Below are positions 1-7,967 of a stretch of 28,162 nucleotides of DNA, one piece after another. Both the position numbers and the translations under genes were made by a program. The DNA is from Micavibrio sp. UBA5703 (GTDB lineage: Bacteria; Pseudomonadota; Alphaproteobacteria; Micavibrionales; Micavibrionaceae). The DNA is taken from the NCBI GenBank assembly GCA_002420015.1, contig DIHF01000046.1, positions 911-29,072 of the forward strand, read 5' to 3'. Position 1 is the first letter of the stretch, and each line of letters opens with the position of its first letter. The notes below the pieces were generated by a model. It did no database searches, was not told the origin of the DNA, and saw only the letters and a list, made by a program, of their open reading frames with translations.

Positions 1-1
1 A

Positions 2-1144
2 GGGTATTACAAGAATGGTATTTCGGAACCAGCGCTCAAATCCGTTCTTGATTTGGTTGCGCTTGGTACGGTGTGCGATATGGTGCCGCTTGTTGGTGTT
101 AACCGTCTTTTGGTGCGCAGCGGTTTTACCAATCTGAAGAATACCGGAATTAACGCGCTGATGGGCGTGGCCGGAATTTCCGCGCCGCTTACCACGTATA
201 ATTGCGGCTTTGTTCTCGGGCCGCGTATCAATGCCGGTTCACGGGTGCATCGGGCGGATCTCGGCGCATTGCTTCTTTCTACGGACGATGCAGAAGAAGC
301 CAAAAACATCGCCTGGACGCTGAACGACTGCAACGACAAGCGCAAAGCCATTCAGGAAACCATGGAGCGCGAGGCGATCGCGCAGGTCGAACAACGGGGG
401 TTGGATAATAAGCCCGTCATCGTCGTTGCCAACGAAGACTGGCACGCAGGGCTTTCGGGTCTTGTCGCCGGAAGGCTCAAGGAAAAATACCGTAAGCCCG
501 CGATTGTGGTGACCTATGCCGCCAATATGGATGGCGTGATCGAGGGGCGCGGCTCCGGTCGCTCGGTTCCCGGCATTCATATCGCGCAGGCGTTCATTGA
601 TGCGCGCAATGAGGGGTTGATCGAAAAGGGCGGCGGCCACGCGATGGCGGGCGGGTTTACGCTGGAGCCGCACAAGCTGGAGGCGTTTGCGAATTTCATC
701 GAAAACCACATCAGGCAACAGGCACAAAACACGGGTGGAAATGTTGAAACCGTCGTCGATGCGTTGCTGTCGGTGCAGGGGGCGCGTACGGATTTTATTC
801 GGTTGATTCAGGACCATATCGGTCCGTTCGGGCAGGAACACCCGGAGCCGCTGATCGCGCTCGGGAATGTCTGCATCCACAGCGCCGATGTGGTGGGCAG
901 CGCGCATGTGCGCCTTCTGGTTAGCGACTGGGAGGGCGGAACGCGGATCAAAGCTATGGCGTTTCGTGCTGTGGGCACGCCGCTTGGCAATGCTTTGCTG
1001 AAAGACAACCGCAGGCCGTTCCACCTGCTTGGGCACCTGAAAATTAACGCCTGGCAGGGCCGCGAAACGCCGGAGCTTCATATCGTGGATGCGGCGTTTG
1101 CCGGGCAGCCCGAGGCTGAAAACAGGGTGGTTTCACGCGCCTGA
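2..1144 (+). CDS. recJ: Single-stranded-DNA-specific exonuclease RecJ, 3' part (5' end outside window)
   Basis: RecJ degrades single-stranded DNA 5' to 3' in recombination and mismatch/excision repair. The reading frame is open from base 2, so the N-terminal DHH motifs lie upstream of the window; 380 residues remain. Visible family marks are the end of the DHH domain (DLVALGTVCDMVPL, then an N-R-L-V segment), the RINAGSRVHRADLGALLL stretch, and the DHHA1 domain with GRGSGRSVPGIHI and GGGHAMAGGFT. A C-terminal OB-like region follows, containing the L-L-V-S-D-W segment. The stop lies 40 bases before the proposed start of the next gene on the same strand. I see no disruption. Identity rests on motif recognition and is strong. 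Confidence 0.95.
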   Translation, partial: GYYKNGISEPALKSVLDLVALGTVCDMVPLVGVNRLLVRSGFTNLKNTGINALMGVAGISAPLTTYNCGFVLGPRINAGSRVHRADLGALLLSTDDAEEAKNIAWTLNDCNDKRKAIQETMEREAIAQVEQRGLDNKPVIVVANEDWHAGLSGLVAGRLKEKYRKPAIVVTYAANMDGVIEGRGSGRSVPGIHIAQAFIDARNEGLIEKGGGHAMAGGFTLEPHKLEAFANFIENHIRQQAQNTGGNVETVVDALLSVQGARTDFIRLIQDHIGPFGQEHPEPLIALGNVCIHSADVVGSAHVRLLVSDWEGGTRIKAMAFRAVGTPLGNALLKDNRRPFHLLGHLKINAWQGRETPELHIVDAAFAGQPEAENRVVSRA

Positions 1145-1184
1145 ACACAAGTTTCTTGTCTTTTTGGCACGCATTGGGATATAT

Positions 1185-1625
1185 ATGCGCCTGATGGAAA
1201 AACTTCAAAAACGACTGTACTGGGCGATTATCGCCTCCGAAGCCAGCCACGTGTTCTGTTGCGTGTTGCCGACGATGTTCAGCGTCGTGAGCCTTTTTGT
1301 GGGGCTGGGCGTGGTCGGTGTCATGCCCGGCTGGCTGGAGAATATCCATGCGGTCCTGCATCATTGGGAGTTGCCGATTATCGCTTTTTCCGGCGCGGTG
1401 ATCGCGTTCGGCTGGAGTCTTGACTCCTATAGCCGCAAGGTGGATTGCCACAATACGGGCTGCCATCACGGCCCTTGCGACGGTCGCAAAAAGCGTGCGC
1501 ATACGATCTTAAAGGCGGCGACGATTTTGTTTATCGTCAACGTCGCGGTTTATGCCGTTTTACATCGCGGTCTTGAACTGGGCATACCTGCGGCGGAAGT
1601 CACGCAGGAAGAGCACGTTCATTAA
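1185..1625 (+). CDS. Small membrane protein with Cys/His cluster, MerC-like
   Basis: This is a 146-residue integral membrane protein with about four hydrophobic segments (roughly 13-46, 63-80 and 107-127, the first long enough to be two). Helix 1 contains S-H-V-F-C-C-V-L-P (His22, Cys25, Cys26, Pro29), which resembles the paired-Cys motif of MerC-type metal transporters. After the third hydrophobic stretch lies a cytoplasm- or periplasm-facing cluster, CHNTGCHHGPC (Cys88 to Cys98), which looks like a metal site. I chose ATG 1185 because GGGA lies just upstream; an upstream start at 1089 would overlap recJ by 56 bases and add a non-hydrophobic leader, and ATG 1194 is also possible. It overlaps the convergent hisI by 4 bases. 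The MerC relation is inference from motif and topology; the substrate is unknown. Confidence 0.75.
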   Translation: MRLMEKLQKRLYWAIIASEASHVFCCVLPTMFSVVSLFVGLGVVGVMPGWLENIHAVLHHWELPIIAFSGAVIAFGWSLDSYSRKVDCHNTGCHHGPCDGRKKRAHTILKAATILFIVNVAVYAVLHRGLELGIPAAEVTQEEHVH

Positions 1626-2053
1626 TCCCCATAAACCTTCTTTGGATCGAAGATTTTGTCGGCTCTGGTAAAAGCGAGCTTCGTCGCTTTCTTGCCGAGT
1701 TCAACGCTGCGGTAGAAACAGCTTTGCCGCCCGGTGTGGCAGGCGGCCTCGGGGCCGGAAACCTCGACGCCGATCCAGATGCAATCCTGATCGCAATCGG
1801 TTTTCATTGAGATAATTTTTTGCGTGAAGCCGCTGGTCGTGCCCTTGTGCCACAGCGCGTTTCGGCTGCGCGACCAGTACCATGCCTCTCCGGTTTCAAG
1901 GGATTTTTCCAAAGCTTCCCGGTTCATCCAGGCGAACATAAGTACCTCACCGCTGCCGGCGCTGGTGGTGATGCAGGGGATCAAACCGTCCTTGTCGAAA
2001 CGCGGCGTAAATGCCGTTCCTTCTTCGAGTTCTTTTTTGGAATTGTCACTCAT
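1622..2053 (-). CDS. hisI: Phosphoribosyl-AMP cyclohydrolase
   Basis: HisI opens the adenine ring of phosphoribosyl-AMP, the third step of histidine biosynthesis, in the cytoplasm. The 143-residue length fits the monofunctional enzyme, without the HisE pyrophosphohydrolase domain found in gamma-proteobacterial fusions. Family motifs are WSRSRNALWHKGTTSG (about 60-75), the metal-binding DCDQDC (Asp86, 88 and 90 with Cys87), and ACHTGRQSC (Cys105 and Cys112). Together these give the three Asp and three Cys expected for the Mg and Zn sites. It starts 9 bases after the stop of the upstream minus-strand gene, so the two are probably co-transcribed. It lies apart from any other his gene in this window. 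Confidence 0.96.
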   Translation of the reverse strand: MSDNSKKELEEGTAFTPRFDKDGLIPCITTSAGSGEVLMFAWMNREALEKSLETGEAWYWSRSRNALWHKGTTSGFTQKIISMKTDCDQDCIWIGVEVSGPEAACHTGRQSCFYRSVELGKKATKLAFTRADKIFDPKKVYGD

Positions 2054-2062
2054 ATCAGAACC

Positions 2063-2491
2063 CTAACGCCTTGAAATCGTTTTGTCGATCCAGGAGCGCG
2101 TCCTGTAGTCGAAATAGAAAATTTCACCATCGCTCGTGCGGGGGTCGCGGAAGGTGCAATAAAACTCAACCTGTGCATTGGGGTGTCCAAAGCCGTCATG
2201 GAGCAGCACGGCGCGGGGGTATTTTACATGCTTGAACTTTATCTTGTTGCCATCTCCGGTCATGGTTTCGAGCATGTTGTTATCCAGTTTCAGGCGGTCG
2301 ACATTCTCCAGAACCCAGTCCGTCGATTGTTCGCAGACGAGCCTTGCGACCTTTAATTCCTCCTCAACCTCGGCCATGTATTCCTTGTCCTGAGGCCGGA
2401 ACAGCAGGGTAAAAAGAAGCGTGATGACGATCGAAAAAGCTATAAAAAGCTTGAATTTAGACTGTTCCCGCAGGACCCGGCGCCAGTCCAT
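2063..2491 (-). CDS. Hypothetical single-pass membrane protein upstream of hisI
   Basis: This 142-residue protein has a basic N-terminus followed by one membrane segment (about 14-31, F-K-L-F-I-A-F-S-I-V type), then a soluble domain rich in charged residues with two cysteines (in L-V-C-E-Q and F-Y-C-T-F). The inside-basic start suggests a signal anchor with the domain in the periplasm. The ATG has an AGGAG ribosome binding site about 9 bases upstream on the minus strand, so the start is well supported. It is probably the first gene of a two-gene operon with hisI. I do not recognise the family; no function is proposed. Confidence 0.8.
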   Translation of the reverse strand: MDWRRVLREQSKFKLFIAFSIVITLLFTLLFRPQDKEYMAEVEEELKVARLVCEQSTDWVLENVDRLKLDNNMLETMTGDGNKIKFKHVKYPRAVLLHDGFGHPNAQVEFYCTFRDPRTSDGEIFYFDYRTRSWIDKTISRR

Positions 2492-2566
2492 ATTTTATTA
2501 CTCCTATTGCTTTAAGGAAGCTGTTATATTACCACCTATTCAGAATATTAAGCATTGAAAGCGTAC

Positions 2567-3871
2567 ATGTCATTTAAAGAACTGGGCTTAAGCGAAAACA
2601 TCCTCAAAGCCATTAACGAATGCGGTTACACCGAACCGACCCCGATTCAGGCGCAGGCCATCCCGCATGTCCTGATGACGCGGGATCTTGTCGGGCTGGC
2701 GCAGACGGGAACGGGAAAAACCGCCGGGTTTACATTGCCCATGATCGAAATTCTAGCTGGCGGGCGGGCCAAAGCCCGTATGCCGCGCTCGCTGATCCTT
2801 GAGCCGACGCGGGAACTGGCGGCGCAGGTTGCCGAGAATTTCGACACCTATGGCAAGTACACCAATCTTTCCAAGGCGCTTTTAACCGGGGGCACGTCGC
2901 TGGACGAGCAGATCAAAAAGCTCGACCGGGGCGTGGATGTTCTGATTGCCACGCCGGGAAGATTGCTGGACCTTTTTGACAGAGGCCGCATTTTGCTCAA
3001 CGACATCAAAATTCTGGTGATCGACGAGGCCGACAGAATGCTGGATATGGGATTCATCCCGGATATCGAAAAAATCGTCTCGCGCCTGCCGCCGATGCGC
3101 CAGACGCTTTTGTTTTCCGCCACCATGCCGCCGGAGATCAAGGTTCTGACCAAGAAATTCCTGTCCAATCCGCGTGAGGTTTCCGTCGCGCCGCCTGCCT
3201 CAACCGCCGACACGGTCGAGCAGTTCATGGTCTGGACCGACCACAGGAAAAAATATGATGTTCTGGGCGATATCATCCGCAAGGAAAAGGTGCAGAACGC
3301 CTTTATCTTCTGCAACCGCAAGAAGGATATCGCGGGGCTGGCCTCCTGGCTCAATAAAAAGGGGTTCGACGCGCATCCCCTGCACGGCGACATGGTGCAA
3401 AGTGCACGGACCCGGACGCTGGAAGAATTCAAGGAAGGGAAAATTACCCTGCTTGTATGTTCGGACGTTGCCGCACGCGGCCTCGATATCAAGGGGCTGT
3501 CGCATGTGTTCAATTTCGACGTGCCCATGAACCCGGATGACTATGTCCACCGGATCGGCCGGACGGGCCGGGCGGGGATGGCTGGCCGCGCCTGGATGCT
3601 GGCCACGAAGGACGAAACGAAATACGTGGACGCCATCGAAAAGCGGATCAAAAAGCCCGTTCCTGTCGCCACGCTTGCCGGGGAAAAGGAGCGGGAGAGA
3701 GAGCCAAAGCTAAAGTTTCAGGAAGACCGGAAACCACCCCGTCATGAGCAGAAATTCGAAAAGAAAATCGACGCGCCGCAACGAAGCGAAAGAAAACCCG
3801 ATCGGGAAGATGACGGGGAAGGTGTGGTCGGTTTCGGTAGTGAAATGCCTTCTTTCTTTGGGAAGAAGTAG
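2567..3871 (+). CDS. rhlE: DEAD-box ATP-dependent RNA helicase, RhlE type
   Basis: This is an RNA-dependent ATPase that unwinds short RNA duplexes in ribosome assembly or RNA turnover. All core motifs are present: Q motif (PTPIQAQAIP, about 24-33), motif I AQTGTGKT (45-52), PTRELAAQ, TPGRLLDL, motif II DEAD (153-156), SAT (about 184), ARGLDIKGL, and motif VI HRIGRTGR (about 328-335). The C-terminal tail of about 75 residues is highly charged and lacks defined structure, as is usual for RhlE proteins. I prefer ATG 2567 (start MSFKELGL, the family's normal N-terminus) over a TTG four codons earlier; neither has a strong ribosome binding site. The paralogue level (RhlE versus another DEAD-box member) is inferred from motif III/VI context and length. 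Confidence 0.93.
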   Translation: MSFKELGLSENILKAINECGYTEPTPIQAQAIPHVLMTRDLVGLAQTGTGKTAGFTLPMIEILAGGRAKARMPRSLILEPTRELAAQVAENFDTYGKYTNLSKALLTGGTSLDEQIKKLDRGVDVLIATPGRLLDLFDRGRILLNDIKILVIDEADRMLDMGFIPDIEKIVSRLPPMRQTLLFSATMPPEIKVLTKKFLSNPREVSVAPPASTADTVEQFMVWTDHRKKYDVLGDIIRKEKVQNAFIFCNRKKDIAGLASWLNKKGFDAHPLHGDMVQSARTRTLEEFKEGKITLLVCSDVAARGLDIKGLSHVFNFDVPMNPDDYVHRIGRTGRAGMAGRAWMLATKDETKYVDAIEKRIKKPVPVATLAGEKEREREPKLKFQEDRKPPRHEQKFEKKIDAPQRSERKPDREDDGEGVVGFGSEMPSFFGKK

Positions 3872-3902
3872 ATATTTTGTCGTAAGGTTCTTAAAAGAAT
3901 TG

Positions 3903-3983
3903 AACCACGGATTAACACTGATAAACGCAGATAAGATTTGCGATAGAATTAATCTGAGTTCATCTGTGTTTATCCGTGGTTTT
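3903..3983. repeat. Imperfect palindromic intergenic repeat
   Basis: The left arm begins AACCACGGATTAACACTGAT at 3903; the right arm, read on the opposite strand from 3983, begins AACCACGGATAAACACAGAT. The arms match over about 33 bases with a few mismatches, separated by about 13 bases. The piece lies between rhlE and lptD. It could fold into a long stem-loop in RNA and may help end rhlE transcription, but there is no canonical U-tract. Similar ACCACGGAT/AACACAGAT-type repeats occur in unrelated genomes, so it may be a mobile palindromic element. Confidence 0.7.
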
Positions 3984-3999
3984 TAATTTTTCAGTGTCT

Positions 4000-4017
4000 G
4001 TCGCTCTGGAGAGCGAC
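4000..4017. repeat. Short perfect hairpin upstream of lptD
   Basis: GTCGCTC and GAGCGAC form a 7-bp stem around a TGGA loop. It is followed by CGAGGGTGTG rather than a T-run, so it is not a classical terminator on either strand. It lies in the lptD leader, about 125 bases before the preferred lptD start, and could affect leader RNA folding. Confidence 0.5.
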
Positions 4018-4142
4018 GAGGGTGTGCAGGAGCTTATCTCTTGAAAACATTATGAATTTCCTTGACCTTTGGGGTTATTCACAAGACAATTCAGGGTACG
4101 AGTAACTTTCAGGCGTTGCCTATATCACCAAAGCCCCAAATC

Positions 4143-6539
4143 ATGCCCATTACCCGAGTCAACAGGCGAAAAAGTAACGAAAGATATGAAAATATACGGC
4201 GCTGGTTAATTCTGGCGGTCGGGTGCGCAACTTTGTTTTGTAGCAATTTTTCACAGGCGCAGCTCCTTACAGGATATGGAAGCGGTCCCGCGCCAAGCGC
4301 CAATGCACCCTTAACCGCACCGGATGCCACCGCGCCGCCGCAGAAGTTGGTGCCAGTTGAGGCAGAAAAAAAATCTGAAACCGGGAATGAACCGCTTTCA
4401 AAAGAAGTCGGCAACGAACCTGTCGATCTTCAGGCCGATAATCTCAGCCATGACGAACAGACGCAAACGATCGAGGCCACGGGTAATGTCATGCTGGTGC
4501 AGGCCGGGCGAATTTTAAGGGCCGATAGAATTTCCTACGATCTTAAAAACGACACGGCCAAAGCCTCGGGCCATGTCGTGCTGAACGAGGAAAGCGGCGA
4601 TATCAGCTATGCGGAAGAAGTCGAATTTAACGATCAGTTGAAGACCGGATTCGTCAAAGGGTTACAGGCATATCTTGCCGACGGTTCGCGTTTTACGGCG
4701 CTTGAAGGGCAGCGCAAAGACGCCGTTAAAACGGTGATGCGTAATGCGAGTTATACGCCCTGCGAGCCTTGCAAGGACGATCCGGACAAGCCGCCGGTGT
4801 GGCAGATCCGCGCCTCCAAGGTCACACACGACAATGAGGAGCATGAGGTTTCCTACAACAATGCATGGTTCGAGATGTGGGGCGTGCCAGTGGCCTATAC
4901 GCCGTTCTTTACCCACCCCGACGGCACGATCAAGCGGCAAAGCGGTTTTCTGACACCCACAGCCGGGTTCAAGAGCGAACTGGGCGCTTTCATCAGCGAG
5001 AGTTATTATTGGGCTATTGCTCCCGATAAGGATGCCACCGTCGGCGTGATGGCCATGACGGAGGAAGCGCCGCTCGGCCTTGCCGAATACAGGCAGCGCT
5101 GGGATAACGCTTCGCTGGAACTGGCCGGAAGCGGAACCTATTCCACCCGCGTTACCGATGAAAACGACAGGGACATCAGGCAGGACGAGGAGCCACGCGG
5201 GCACCTGACCGGATCCGGCCTTTGGGACATCGACGATAAATGGCGCGCCGGAACCAATATCGCCGTTGCGTCGGACGATCAATATCTGCGTCAGTATGAC
5301 CTCGACGAAGAAGACGTGCTTGAAAACGAGCTTTTCCTCGAGCGCTTTTCCGGCAGGGATTATGCGGTCGGCAGGGCGCTGGCCTTTCAGGATCAGCGCG
5401 TCGGCGAGCGTCGCGTCGATCAGCCCAATGTCGTGCCGGAAGTTCTGGCAAGTTTTGTCGGCGAGCCCGGCTCCGTCCCCATACTGGGCGGACGATGGGA
5501 GGCCGAAGGATCTTTTCTGGGGCTACGCCGCGAAGGCAACGATCAGGATCTTAACCGCCTGGGTGGCAGCATCGGCTGGCAAAGGCGGCTTGTTTCGCGT
5601 TTCGGTTTCCTGACCACGGTTGAAGGCAATGTGCGCGGCGATATCTATAACGTCAGGGACAGGGATCTCGCCACGCCGGGTTCCGGCCGCGATAAAACGA
5701 CGACGGAAACGCGGGTCTTTCCACAGGTTCATATCCAGAGCAGTTATCCTGTCGCACGTAATTTTGAAAGATTTCAGGCTGTGGTCGAACCCATAGTGGC
5801 GCTCACCGCCGCGCCCAATATCGACATCAAGGAAGACATCCCCAACGAGGACAGCCAGGACGCGCAGATCGACACAGCCAATCTTTTTGAAGCCAGCCGC
5901 TTTCCCGGCATCGACCGCGTCGAGGATAAATCGCGCCTGACCTATGGCTTGCGCACGGGCGTATACGGATATGAGGGCAGCAACCTCAACATGTTCGTCG
6001 GCCAGAGCTACCGTTTCGACGAGGACGACAATCCGTTCGCTGCGGGTTCCGGCCTCAACAGGCAGGAATCCGATGTCGTCGGACAAATTTCCGGCAACTA
6101 CAAAAACAATTACAATCTCGGCTACAGCTTCCAGCTTGCCAGCGAGACATTCGCCGCGCAGCGTCACGAGGTCGATGCCGGAGCGAACTGGGACCGCGTT
6201 CAGCTCAATTCGCGCTATCTTTTCGCCAAGGGGCTTGCCGGGACGGAGATCGATGAAGACCGCGAGCAGTTGCAGGGCTCGGCTTCCTACAACGTCACAA
6301 AATCATGGCGCGTCGGCGGCGGCGCGACGCACGATCTTGGCGAAACGCCCGGTTTGCGCGAGGCTTACGGTTCTATCGACTATCAGGGCCAATGCGTCTC
6401 GCTGGGACTTACAGGGATCAGAAACCTGACGGACGATTCATCCGGCGATAGCGATACGGAAATATTGTTCCGCATAGGCCTCAAAAATCTTGGTGAATTC
6501 CAGGCATCGGGCTTGCACGTCGACAGTTCGGAAGAATAG
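4143..6539 (+). CDS. lptD: LPS-assembly outer-membrane protein LptD (OstA/Imp)
   Basis: LptD is the outer-membrane barrel that, with LptE, inserts LPS into the outer leaflet. The preferred ATG gives 798 residues, close to the family norm. Residues 1-39 form a signal peptide with an unusually long charged n-region, hydrophobic WLILAVGCATLF, and probable cleavage after S-Q-A. An OstA/LptA-like beta-jellyroll follows (about 70-180, containing LQADNLSHD and A-T-G-N-V-M), then the barrel with the family segment YTPFFTHPDGTIKRQSGFL. Mature cysteines are only Cys207, Cys210 (CEPC) and Cys751. No clear ribosome binding site precedes 4143; a TTG at 4062 would extend the frame by 27 residues. The following gene begins 12 bases after the stop. 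Confidence 0.93.
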   Translation: MPITRVNRRKSNERYENIRRWLILAVGCATLFCSNFSQAQLLTGYGSGPAPSANAPLTAPDATAPPQKLVPVEAEKKSETGNEPLSKEVGNEPVDLQADNLSHDEQTQTIEATGNVMLVQAGRILRADRISYDLKNDTAKASGHVVLNEESGDISYAEEVEFNDQLKTGFVKGLQAYLADGSRFTALEGQRKDAVKTVMRNASYTPCEPCKDDPDKPPVWQIRASKVTHDNEEHEVSYNNAWFEMWGVPVAYTPFFTHPDGTIKRQSGFLTPTAGFKSELGAFISESYYWAIAPDKDATVGVMAMTEEAPLGLAEYRQRWDNASLELAGSGTYSTRVTDENDRDIRQDEEPRGHLTGSGLWDIDDKWRAGTNIAVASDDQYLRQYDLDEEDVLENELFLERFSGRDYAVGRALAFQDQRVGERRVDQPNVVPEVLASFVGEPGSVPILGGRWEAEGSFLGLRREGNDQDLNRLGGSIGWQRRLVSRFGFLTTVEGNVRGDIYNVRDRDLATPGSGRDKTTTETRVFPQVHIQSSYPVARNFERFQAVVEPIVALTAAPNIDIKEDIPNEDSQDAQIDTANLFEASRFPGIDRVEDKSRLTYGLRTGVYGYEGSNLNMFVGQSYRFDEDDNPFAAGSGLNRQESDVVGQISGNYKNNYNLGYSFQLASETFAAQRHEVDAGANWDRVQLNSRYLFAKGLAGTEIDEDREQLQGSASYNVTKSWRVGGGATHDLGETPGLREAYGSIDYQGQCVSLGLTGIRNLTDDSSGDSDTEILFRIGLKNLGEFQASGLHVDSSEE

Positions 6540-6551
6540 AATTCAGGTTCC

Positions 6552-7277
6552 ATGAATCTGAGCTATTACAACCCGTCGGACCGTTACCGCCGCCGCAACA
6601 TGCAAAGAATTGCGTGGGCCGTGCGCACATTGGCCATGCTTTTTTTTACGGTCGGTTTCGGGTTCTGGATCGGGCATCTCTACAATCAGCAAAAAGTCGT
6701 CACGCTTCAGGCCGAGCGCGATCTTTTGATGCAGCAACGGGATGCCGTGCAGGAAGACATCACGCGCATCAGGGCCGAGGCGCAGACCGCCAATGCGATG
6801 CTGGCGCAGGCCCGGCAGAACTATGAGGAAACCATCCCCGCCGGCCCGATGCGCGACATCATGGCGCTGGTCAAAAAGCAACTGGAGGAGGGGATGGACC
6901 CGCAGCGCCTGATGATGGCCGTGCAATCCGCCCGCCCGCCGAGGAACTGCACCGAGATTGAAACCAGGCGCTTCATGGTTTCGACCCCGGCCTATGAAGG
7001 GCCGGACAGCAAGATCACCGTCGCCGAAGGAAAAATTTCCATTTCAGGGAAGGGGTTTTCCGCCAAAAACGACAAGGGTGAGGTGGAGGCCTGGTACGAT
7101 CCGCTGCGTGCCGTCAATCTGGTTTTTTCCGTAGAGGGCAGCGCGGCGCAGAAAATCGACGGCGTTATGCCGCTGCATCATTCCGTGGTGGTGGAGGACA
7201 AGGAATACAGGTTTACCGTCTCCCAGGGCGCGCAGTCCTTTGCGAAGGTTACTTTTGATTCATGTGATTATCCTTAG
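6552..7277 (+). CDS. Hypothetical membrane-anchored coiled-coil protein downstream of lptD
   Basis: This 241-residue protein has a basic N-terminus, one membrane helix (about 21-41), then a heptad-like region rich in Gln, Ala and Glu (about 48-92), followed by a globular part of about 145 residues with two cysteines (in P-R-N-C-T-E and the C-terminal D-S-C-D-Y-P). The order fits an inner-membrane anchor with a periplasmic coiled coil and domain. It begins 12 bases after lptD and is probably in the same transcript, which hints at an envelope role, but this is inference from position only. I do not recognise the family. Confidence 0.8.
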   Translation: MNLSYYNPSDRYRRRNMQRIAWAVRTLAMLFFTVGFGFWIGHLYNQQKVVTLQAERDLLMQQRDAVQEDITRIRAEAQTANAMLAQARQNYEETIPAGPMRDIMALVKKQLEEGMDPQRLMMAVQSARPPRNCTEIETRRFMVSTPAYEGPDSKITVAEGKISISGKGFSAKNDKGEVEAWYDPLRAVNLVFSVEGSAAQKIDGVMPLHHSVVVEDKEYRFTVSQGAQSFAKVTFDSCDYP

Positions 7278-7299
7278 AGCGCTTTTTCTATCTTTTTTC

Positions 7300-7447
7300 G
7301 TCACCCCCGTGGCGAGCGAAAACCACAGGTTTTTGCGAGCTTTGACGACGGGGGTCCAGAAAAGAGCGCGGCAAAGCCGCGCACATATTGCGCTGGATCC
7401 CCGCCAGCGTTCCGCCACTTTCAGTGGCTCCACTTGCGGGGATGACG
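7300..7447. repeat. Paired palindromic repeat element (GTCA...ATGAC family)
   Basis: Two facing units are visible. Unit one runs from GTCACCCCCG (7300) to CGGGGGTCCAG (7349-7359). Unit two runs from CTGGATCCCCG (7393) to CGGGGATGAC (7437-7447). The outer and inner ends are inverted copies of each other. Inside unit two is a GCCACT-TTC-AGTGGC hairpin (7414-7428). The element fills the gap between the protein gene ending at 7277 and tRNA-Pro. Three other members occur in this window, near 11228, 22474 and 26045. Confidence 0.75.
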
Positions 7448-7521
7448 AAAAATGGGGTTTCCAAAACTTTCCCTTTGATTTCAAAACGCTAAACCTCTAC
7501 AGTGCCGGGTAATTCAAGGGA

Positions 7522-7598
7522 CGGAGCGTAGCGCAGTCTGGTAGCGCGCCTGCTTTGGGAGCAGGATGTCGGGGGTTCAAATCCCTCCGCTCCGACCA
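7522..7598 (+). tRNA. tRNA-Pro (anticodon TGG), CCA encoded
   Basis: A complete cloverleaf of 77 bases. The acceptor stem is CGGAGCG/CGCTCCG, the anticodon stem CCTGC/GCAGG with loop TTTGGGA (anticodon TGG), and the T-loop is GGTTCAAATCC. The discriminator is A and CCA is encoded. The first pair C1:G72 with A73 is the bacterial tRNA-Pro pattern, which matters because the ProS in this window is of archaeal/eukaryotic type. Confidence 0.98.
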
Positions 7599-7607
7599 TC
7601 CGCTTTC

Positions 7608-7662
7608 GCTAACTTTCGCTTTGCGAAAGTTTAGCTACAGCGCGATTTATCGCAGCTGTAGC
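7608..7662. repeat. Back-to-back hairpin array between tRNA-Pro and the GIY-YIG gene
   Basis: Two stems share a GC. The first pairs GCTAACTTTCGC (7608-7619) with GCGAAAGTTTAGC (7623-7635), with one bulged base. The second pairs GCTACAGC (7634-7641) with GCTGTAGC (7655-7662), with an inner GCGA/TCGC. A third short palindrome, GCTGCGCAGC, lies at about 7687-7696. The array starts 10 bases after the tRNA and ends 62 bases before the GIY-YIG start. It could process or end the tRNA transcript, or be the recognition end of a small mobile unit. Confidence 0.7.
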
Positions 7663-7723
7663 GTGCGAAACGGATGTCGCGCCGTAGCTGCGCAGCAGCG
7701 GAGGCGGACAAGGAATTGCAAAT

Positions 7724-7963
7724 ATGAAATATGTTTACATTCTGCAAAGTGAAGTGGAGCCGGAAAGGTTTTATACCGGCACGACCGACAATTTACAGCG
7801 GAGATTGAAAGAACATAACGCCGGTGAATCAATTCATACAAATAAACACAAGCCGTGGAAAATAAAGACATACATTGCGTTTGAAAATCATGAAAAAGCC
7901 GATGATTTTGAAGCGTTTTTAAAAACCGGAAACGGCCGTATTTTTTGCAAAAAGCGGCTTTGA
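7724..7963 (+). CDS. GIY-YIG nuclease superfamily protein (UPF0213/YhbQ-like)
   Basis: This 79-residue protein is essentially one GIY-YIG domain: VYI (4-6), YTG (17-19), then the D-N-L-Q-R-R-L-K-E-H-N helix carrying the conserved Arg. The C-terminal F-L-K-T-G-N-G-R segment and terminal K-K-R-L are typical of the stand-alone UPF0213-like family, whose cellular role is poorly defined. Start ATG 7724 gives the normal family N-terminus. Its stop lies only 4 bases before the ECF sigma start. The gene is more AT-rich than its right-hand neighbours and is preceded by the hairpin array behind tRNA-Pro, which suggests insertion at this site. Confidence 0.88.
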   Translation: MKYVYILQSEVEPERFYTGTTDNLQRRLKEHNAGESIHTNKHKPWKIKTYIAFENHEKADDFEAFLKTGNGRIFCKKRL

Positions 7964-7967
7964 CAAC

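Noticed and set aside
239..1081. 280-codon open frame on the minus strand
   Set aside because: Antisense to recJ, whose DHHA1 motifs are unmistakable; the product has only Arg/His-rich shadow composition.
7240..7512. 90-codon open frame with a hydrophobic start after the coiled-coil gene
   Set aside because: It runs through the palindromic repeat, so its composition reflects the repeat; no ribosome binding site.
7522..7598. tRNA-Pro 3' end as an integration (att) site
   Set aside because: No duplicate of the tRNA 3' end and no integrase gene are visible in the window, so a classical island is not supported.
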